Source of the DNA: Megamerina dolium
Taxonomy: Eukaryota; Arthropoda; Insecta; Diptera; Megamerinidae
Assembly (NCBI GenBank): GCA_963854835.1
Contig: OY978525.1
Coordinates: forward strand, 97,357,388 to 97,421,387
Direction: 5' to 3'
DNA: 64,000 nucleotides
Shown: one piece after another, positions 57,501 through 64,000 of the stretch
How positions within the stretch are numbered: position 1 is the stretch's first letter
How the letters are laid out: each line of letters opens with the position of its first letter
Notes under the pieces: generated by a model
What the model was told of the DNA's origin: nothing
What the model saw: only the letters and a program-made list of their open reading frames with translations
The model's database searches: none
Translations under genes and position numbers: made by a program

Positions 57501-59851
57501 CTTAATATGTAGAATAACAAAATGAGCTTTTCCAAATGACAAATTGATATAATGGGAGGGGAGTAAAGAAAACGAATTTTAATAGATTGTAAGCTTTTTT
57601 TATAACAAGTAGCTTGGTTCTCAATTGTAACCAATGTATGCGCTGATATGAGCGCTGCGCTTGGTTATTATTCGTAAATTTATTTATGGCAATAAATCAT
57701 ATTGTGATTTGAATATGCAAAAATGCTGAATAATGCATCTTTAAGTAAAATTTTAAATAAGTAATTTAGTTCAATTTAAATACAATTAAGTATGATCAGT
57801 TGTCATTGAAATAAATTGCATTATGATTTTTGGACTTGGCGGCCAATTGGCTCTCTTTATCATTTTATTGTTGCAAATAAAATTGTTTGGTCTTTATTTT
57901 TCTATCGCAAAAACTAAATAATCAATATAAATAAATAATAATTATATCGTTTGTAGTTATAAAACAAATGTTATCAAGCGAAAGCAAAAAATTAGATTGA
58001 TATATGTTGTTTACGCATTTGTATTGTACTACGTACCTTTGTTACTTCAGTTGTTGTTGTTATATTAGCCACATCTGTATTGTCTTTCTCAATTTCGCGT
58101 ACAATATCGCGTGGAACGTAAGCTTTGGCATCGACAAATGACTTCTCATCGACCACCTTCCATTCACCCGTTTTCGTATCGAATACTTTGGTCGTATACG
58201 TTGTCGTTGTTGTATTAATGACATCATCCTCTATTTGTGGATAGTAGCTGTCATGAGTACTATCAACAACACGCTCTTCGATCACCTTCCACTTGTTGTT
58301 GCGCCGATCGAAGATCTTCTTTTTGTAGGTGATCTTGTATGTTCCGTCCGATTCTTTGCTAACGTAACGTTCAAAGGCTGGATGCTTTTTGTTTGTAATA
58401 GCCTTCTTCTCATCGTATTCGCTCCATGTTTTTGTCTTGATATCGTAGATCTCTTTTTTCGATTTATTTGAGAATTTCTTCTCACTCGTATCTTGCACTG
58501 TTGTGCTCTCTGTTGTCGTTGTTGTGTTTTTGGCTACCTTTGTCTTTGACGATGCGGCTTTTGTCAATAAATCATTTCGCGAATCCATCAAAGTGGTGGT
58601 GCTTGTGGTGGATGTGGTTTGGCCATCTATTGGTATTGTGGTTGCAGGTGTTCGGGGAGTTGTCTGCAACGGCGGATTGGTGGTGTTAGAAGGAGCAAGT
58701 GGCTTTTTGCCACCACCATACGAAGGCTTGCCGGCTGCACCCAATGGCCGACCAGTTGGTGAACCTGATGTTATATAAGTTTCCTCTGTGACGGCATGTT
58801 CTTGTTGTTGTTTGTTTGTCATTACGGAATGATCACTAGTTGTCTGCTTTGATGACGATGATGATGATGTCTCCTGCATGGATGACGTTTTTGTCGTTGA
58901 TGTTGTTGGTGGTCTATGCATCTGCGGTGATGGTGGCATTACCTCCACCACCTCTATGACCGTATTTCCACCGACACCGGTTGAAAGTACATTACCATTT
59001 TGGTAGGTATCGCGGCCGTCGCCGATCACTTCATGCGTCTGTGTTGTGTAAGTTGATTCGGTGTTACCGAAGTTGTTGACGCCATCAATTGCAAATTGAT
59101 TACTGCTGGACTTTGCCGACGTCGAAGCTGATGATGTCATTTGAGATGATAATTTTTTCAGTTCAGCTTCGGTGGTGCTGCTGGTGCTCTTGCTCTCGCT
59201 AGTGCTACTTTCCATTTTTGAAAATGAGGACGACTGCTGCTGCTGCTGGTGCTGGCTGCCCAATAATGAGCTGGCGGCATAAACTTGCGTAACACCACTG
59301 CCACTCTGAGTGATTTCGATCACATCGATGGGCACCGAGAAAACGGGTTCCTTTTTTTCGCTCTCGAGTAGATCAATGGATGAAATAATTTTCATATTGG
59401 GAAAATCATTTGATATCTCTCTATTGTATTCGGATGTGCTGGTCATAAATGAGGTCGACACATTGCCATCTTTCGAGACTGGTTTAAATTGAAGCTGTTT
59501 TCCGCCAACAACATTTCTACTGCTGCTAGAACTGCTAGCAAATTGTTGCTGCTTCTGCTGCTGCGTGGATGATGACGATCGAGCTGATGTTATAAATTCT
59601 TGTGTTGATTTTTTCACAGCTTCATGTGTATCCTGAGTATGTTGATGTAGATTTTTTGCCATTTTTGACATGGATGACGATGCCGCAGGTGATTTAGTAG
59701 CACCATAACTTTGGACAATTGTTGGTGCTGAGCTGGTCTCAATCACAGTGACGGTGCTGCTGCTGGTGCTGCTACCAGTTGCGGCAGTGGTAGCATTTTT
59801 ATTATTGCTAGCAGTTAGCTGCTTTGTATTCTTATTCTTTTTCGATACCAT
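45590..59851 (-). CDS. Giant SAXO/MAP6-like microtubule-associated repeat protein
   Basis: Five exons: 59851-58037, 54142-53873, 53801-53728, 53658-53597 and 53532-45590. All have GT/AG sites and phases that join without a break, giving 3387 residues. Residues 1-605 are Ser/Thr/Gln-rich. They end with W-repeats of the form [IV]FDxxxxxWxVxDE, four in all, the fourth being the exon-2 start (IFDASINDWRVLDE), which supports that splice. Residues 712-724 read CICQICTCGRHYC, split by an intron; this matches the N-terminal cysteine motif of SAXO and related STOP proteins. About 76 repeats follow (779-2975; core DNL[KR]xEGx[FM]), like Mn modules that bind and stabilise microtubules. The tail is Asn/Ser-rich with SSINLGTD and SSFSLGSD motifs and ends near YKTEYRRALKAAPCP. 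Family placement is inferred from the cysteine motif and repeat form; function is not shown by sequence. Cytoplasmic; no signal or membrane segment. Confidence 0.85.
46860..53430 (-). repeat. Array of about 76 coding repeats, 84-99 bp (mostly 87 bp)
   Basis: The unit is usually 29 codons (87 bp: for example 49311 to 49398 on the plus strand). Hand count of the DNL motif gives about 76. Three zones are visible. The two outer zones are built of a three-unit super-repeat: KPEK-type, then TPEK...ADKTERIIR-type, then KDNLRTEGEMTF-type. The central zone (about 48.9-52.8 kb) has only PEDNLRPEGEFY units ending PGERPTQVR. Within it, about 49.3-50.5 kb is a strict alternation of two unit types (SPEKPKYQ and TPEKTRFQ), a 174-bp dimer. 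Confidence 0.95.
54143..58036 (-). other. Large first coding intron of the giant gene
   Basis: Donor GTACGT (58036-58031, minus strand) to acceptor TTGTTGCAG (ends 54143). It joins phase 0 to phase 0, and the W-repeat pattern continues across it. It contains one SINE (54791-55040); the rest is AT-rich with no other exon or transposon seen. Small frames in it are unsupported. Confidence 0.75.
54791..55040 (+). mobile_element. SINE copy with internal deletion, in giant-gene intron
   Basis: Head remnant TATAGCTAAGTGTTTGGTGC (A box), GTAGGTCGTGG, then a jump past the B box into AACATGGAAACATCGAAAAAGC; body text GTTCTGCCGTTCGGAACCGG near 54920; 3' end CATAAGTGCCACATG. Antisense to the host gene. 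Confidence 0.85.
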
Positions 59852-60571
59852 TTCTATGTGTGTGCTGGATTTATTTGCAGGGTTTTATTATGTTTTTTTT
59901 TTGTTGTTGTTCGTTTGTATAAAGAAATAATTTGAATTCTATCTATGTATTGTACAATATTTTGTATAACTTAAATTTGAAGGCAAGTATTTTGTATTTT
60001 GTTGTTTTTATTTCACAAAAATTAACTCTTGACACGTATACGTAGTTATTTATGTATGCATATCTGAGGGCAATATATATACACTGAGATTTTATCACAC
60101 TAATTGTTCGTTCGTTTGGTCGGTCGTTTCTTAATTCAACATTTTTTGTTCTTATGAAGCAAAAAACAAAAAAATGGAATGTAATAAATGTTTTTTTGAT
60201 TTTTTAATCTACCCTAAATTTAACCGAATATACGACGGCTTCACAAAATCTCATACAATTCACAATATATACACGCACAGCCTGTAAAAACCTGCGTTTA
60301 GTTCGAAGAGAAAAAAAAAGTGAATAAAATAGGTATAATAACAATAAAAGCAAAAGGTCGTACAAGATTAGCAAAAAATTTTACTTTTTATTTCGAATAA
60401 GCTTTTTTCTTCTTCGTTTTCTTTCCTTTGACTCGTTTGACTCACTTAGTTAATTATTGTGTACTACATATATAATTTAGTTTTTTAGTATCTTAAGAAT
60501 TCTAATATTCGAACTATGTATATTTTGATTTGAAGATCGCAACCGTCGCAAAGCACTATTCAAAACGAACT
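59852..60571 (-). other. Candidate 5' UTR of the giant gene
   Basis: Between the candidate start site at 60571 and the ATG at 59851 lie about 720 bases with many stops and short CA/GT runs, as expected of a leader. The ATG context AGAAATGG is acceptable for translation. No intron in this leader was proved. Confidence 0.35.
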
Positions 60572-60573
60572 GA
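60539..60573 (-). promoter_or_regulatory. Candidate Inr + DPE core promoter of the giant gene
   Basis: On the minus strand, TCAGTTC (60573 downward) is a perfect insect initiator (TCAGTY), with A+1 at 60571. At exactly +28 to +33 (60544-60539) is GGTTGC, which fits five of six positions of the DPE consensus RGWYVT. The exact spacing is what makes the pair credible. It lies about 720 bases before the giant-gene ATG on the right strand. No TATA box is seen. Confidence 0.35.
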
Positions 60574-62153
60574 TCGCAACGAGCAGCTGGAATAGCTTTT
60601 GAACTCAATCAGCTAGCTAGCTAGCTAGCTAACCAGGCAGCCAGTTAGTCAGTAGCAACAACAGCAAATTGTGTTTGGCAAAAGCAAAAAGAAAAAAAAA
60701 ATTAAATAAAATAAAAGCGAAAAACAATACCAACAAAATGTACAAAATTTAATACAAACACATGTACCTACATACTACATAAGTATAATAAAGCAAAATG
60801 TTTATATGTACATATATTGTTAGCAAAGCAGCACACAATACAGATAATACTTTTAATATTCGGCTTGCACACAAGCGCGTTCATGCTTTTCAGATATGGT
60901 AAAAACGTTAAAAGCGTGTAGGTAAGATGCGTAGGAACATAAACCAGACGACAGCAGCAGCAGCAGCACCAGCAGCAGCAATATCAACAGCAATCAAACA
61001 ACGACCACGAACACTAATACCAATAACTTGAATAATAATAATAACAAGAACAACAACATGATCAATAATATGAATGATGACAATCGCTTCGAATGAACGA
61101 CCGGGTTTGCGCTACACACTCACATGCATGCATGCAGTACGTACATACTCCATCCATTGAACCGAATTTATCTTCAACAAAAATAAGCTTAGAAACTGTG
61201 CAATTATACAAGCATTAGCACGAAAATATACAAAAATACTCAATACAAATGAAGCAAACTAAAAATACGATAGAAAAAATAATAAAACTAAATTTAATAG
61301 GAATAAAATGAAACAAGTAAAAAGTCATCTAAATTCGGTCAAGCTCGAATAACAGATGCATTTATTGTATAAGTAAAGTGCCTAGGCATCCCAAACAAAA
61401 TATAGTAAAACACACTTTTAGTTACAAAATAAAAACGAAACGCTTTTTGGATATTTATGTCGCCATTTTCCTTCATACAAGCCCTATGTTTCTCTGGTTA
61501 TGAATTGATTGGATCAAGTTGTCCATAAGTGTGAACTTCACTAATTTTTTATTAGGGTGTCTGGTAGTGCAAGCAATAAAATATATGTTAACCATGGATA
61601 TACACAAGTTTGGTCAACGCTAGGTGATGCAATACTTTCATTTGAAAGGTCTCAGCTCAATGAATATAAAATCCAAACTAGATTCTTATCTGGGCGATTC
61701 TAGTGCTTTCGTAACAAATGCAACTGCTAAGACGAATTCTGTATTGGTCGGACGAGCCAGTAGACAGTTGAAAAAGGGCAGTACGTAGCAAAAATTTCGG
61801 AATAAGAATAATGTATACAAAATTAATATCAAATTTCAACACAGCAGGACTAAAAAACAACATTTTGACGTCGAGTCGAGTGTTGACAAAGTTTAAGCCC
61901 AGTCCTTCACAACCGAAAATGAGAAGCAATAAAATCATTGGACTGGAGAGAGTAGAATCGACTCCTTACAAAAATTATTCCATCCGCTCACATCGATATT
62001 CTACAATACACATGCTATAATTTTCACTGATTATCTTTAAAAAGGAAAAACAGACAATGCCGAGTATTATGCGAATTAAAGTTCGAATCACTTTGTTATG
62101 CTCCCTAATGCTCTGACTGATTCTTCTCCGAAAAATGGCTAGGTCGTAAAAAA
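60574..62153. other. Intergenic upstream of the giant gene
   Basis: Holds a (CTAG)n microsatellite (60611-60631), CAG/CAA-rich text at 60645-60670 and 60950-61050, then AT-rich DNA. No coding exon or transposon ends were recognised before the RTE fragment. Confidence 0.45.
60611..60631. repeat. (CTAG)n microsatellite
   Basis: About five CTAG units in a row, just upstream of the candidate start site on the minus strand. Confidence 0.9.
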
Positions 62154-62655
62154 TACTTACTTACTTACTTATGTGGTCATTACAACCGAATCCAGCATGT
62201 TTCTTCAGCCAACTCTATACCTCGCTAGCTGGCGCCAGTTAGAAACTCCAAGAGCTGTCAAGTTCTTCAGTACTTGATCTTTCCACCGGAGGTTAGGTCT
62301 TACTCTTCTGCGTCGTCCACCAGCGGGTTCCGAATATAACACCTTCTTAACCGGAATGTGTTCTTTCATTCACTGGACATGACATAGTCGCTGAATTTTG
62401 ATGCGCTTTACTATGTCGGTGTCGGCATACAGCTCGTACAGCTCATGGTTGTAACTTATTGATACCAGCCACCAACGCAAATAGGTCCAAAGATCTTGCG
62501 ACAGACTTTTCTCTCGATAGCTCCGAGCATTCTCTCATCTGAAATGGAAATTGTCCCAGCTTCGGCGCCATATATAAGGACATATGGAAAGACTTTTAAA
62601 GTGTGGTTTTCGTTCTTCGAGAGAGACGGCCCGACTTCTCAATTGCTTACTAATA
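62154..62655 (-). mobile_element. RTE-clade LINE, copy E, old and 5'-truncated
   Basis: It has a (TAAG)n tail and the CCACATAAG-type end (here GACCACATAAG on the minus strand), then the C-terminal ORF in reverse (NWRQLARY-like, GRRRRVRPNLRWKDQ-like, LSRERKPHFK-like), with many substitutions and indels. It carries GGA at the site of the copy A/B stop. Divergence is clearly greater than in copies A-D. No target duplication was recognised. Confidence 0.85.
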
Positions 62656-64000
62656 TGCACTAATATGAGTTATGTCTTGAAAGTATTTATGCATTACATT
62701 TTCCAACATCAAAAAAGGGAGCGTTAGTGGGCATACACAAGTATATAATGCTGATAAGGATTTTCTACCCATTTTCTAGTTCAATTCGACAAAACAACCC
62801 CTTCATGATTCTATGTATATCATGTATGTATATCTAAAATTAATATAATTTAAAAGCATAATGAAACCACACTGGTGTAAATAGTACGAGTATTGTACAT
62901 ACTCCTAAACAAAGAATTGACTACGATGAACCCCACACGACAAAATCAAACTTTCTCAAATCCATATTATTATTGTATTGTATTCTATTGTACATTCTAC
63001 ATACATATACGTGATATATTCTACAAGAATGGAAGCAGCCTACATATGTTACATACGTGATGATAGTGACTCCAAACGGAAAACTAATTTAATTTCAAAC
63101 CATTTTTATTCGAATTAGTCACCACTTCGAAATATATTCGTATATGTATGTATATGTATATACCTATACTTATGTACATATTTATATTTGAGATATAATG
63201 AGAAAAAATATGTATATCTCGTTTATTTATTGTGGAGTAGAAAATAAAAACTTATAGAAGTTATTATTTATAAAGGTGTTTAAATATGTAAAAAATTTAT
63301 TGTTTATTTTAAACATTCTGATTAATTTAAAATTGCTTCAAATATGGTGACATTTTTGACTACTTAGCTGCTTAGAAAGAACATATTCCAGCAAATCGTT
63401 AGTTGTGAGTCAATATTTTATATTTTTAAAATTTTCAATAAATAAATCGAAATCTTTAAATTAATTTTCTGTCTGAGTAATAAAACATTTTTTATGTATC
63501 TCAAATATGAACACCCAAAATTAATGAATTCAAGCTTCACAACCTACATGATTACAGCTAATATGTACCAATATGTGCAGTACATACTACATCTTAATAT
63601 CAAGGTGCTTTTCGTCATAATAATAAACAAACAAACAAAAGCTTCATTTATTCTTGCAAATTGTGTACTTCTAACACTTTCAACATGACTCAAAACTCTT
63701 ATGAATAAAATCAGTTATACTCGTATGTAATCATAGGGATATTTTTAAACACCTCCACCAACAGCAAGTAATAAATACGCTTGAACACTTGACAGAAGAA
63801 AATAAAAAAATAAAAAAATAATGAATGATAATTTTGCATACCACAAAAATGTTGTTTATTCATTCTGTATGCATATACAACAACCTTACATAGTATGTAC
63901 TTACATACTTGTAAGTAATAACAATAAAAAAAAATGTATATATTGAAAATAAAAAACTTGAAATGTGATAAATAACCATAAAAGAAAATCACACATTGTG
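62656..64000. other. Intergenic, nothing recognised
   Basis: AT-rich DNA with TACATA-type runs and short poly-A/T. The small open frames are low in complexity and unsupported. Confidence 0.5.

Noticed and set aside
57992..58036. Extension of the giant gene's first exon to the stop at 57992
   Set aside because: A consensus GTACGT donor at 58036 and continuation of the W-repeat in the 54142 exon show that the last 14 codons of that frame are intronic.

Overview
The window looks like euchromatic DNA from a higher fly (Diptera), most likely a tephritid fruit fly. That is an inference. It rests on insect intron and splice structure, fly-type Sox15 and VGAT genes with poly-Gln, poly-Ala and Ser/Thr-rich insertions, AT-rich spacers full of TACATA-type repeats, and a heavy load of mariner, RTE and tRNA-SINE copies. 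No bacterial, viral or organellar segment was seen.

Three host genes are supported. (1) A SoxF-class HMG-box transcription factor, Sox15 (+ strand, coding exons 29551-30332 and 30452-32442; the upstream start exon was not located). (2) The vesicular GABA transporter VGAT (+ strand, three coding exons from 37979 to 41049, 562 residues). (3) A giant minus-strand gene with five coding exons between 59851 and 45590, whose phases join into a 3387-residue protein. It has a Ser/Thr-rich N-terminus with four W-containing repeats, a split-exon cysteine motif of the SAXO/MAP6 (STOP) type, about 76 tandem 28-33-residue repeats, and an Asn/Ser-rich tail. I read it as a hugely expanded SAXO/MAP6-like microtubule-associated protein. 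VGAT and the giant gene are convergent.

Most of the rest is transposon debris. An RTE-clade LINE is present in five copies (7.7, 11.1, 27.7, 44.3 and 62.2 kb), several with exact target-site duplications and (TAAG)n tails. A tRNA-derived SINE of about 340 bp is present in ten full or partial copies on both strands; its 3' end resembles the RTE 3' end. Mariner/ITm elements of several lineages lie at 2.2, 3.8, 16, 17.2, 21.7, 26, 28, 35.5 and 39.2 kb. There is also a decayed PIF/Harbinger element with transposase and Myb/SANT-like genes (6-7.6 kb), a decayed hAT element with 8-bp target duplications (32.8-33.7 kb) and an RNase H-bearing LINE tail (42.1 kb).

Layout: 1-19 kb is transposon-rich intergenic DNA; 19-29.5 kb is probable Sox15 upstream or intron DNA; 29.5-32.5 kb Sox15; 32.5-38 kb spacer with hAT and DD41D elements; 38-41 kb VGAT; 41-45.5 kb transposon-filled convergent spacer; 45.6-60.6 kb the giant gene with a candidate Inr+DPE promoter; 60.6-64 kb spacer. 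Sox15 (development), VGAT (inhibitory synapses) and the repeat protein (cytoskeleton) share no pathway that I can see; their adjacency is best read as conserved fly synteny.
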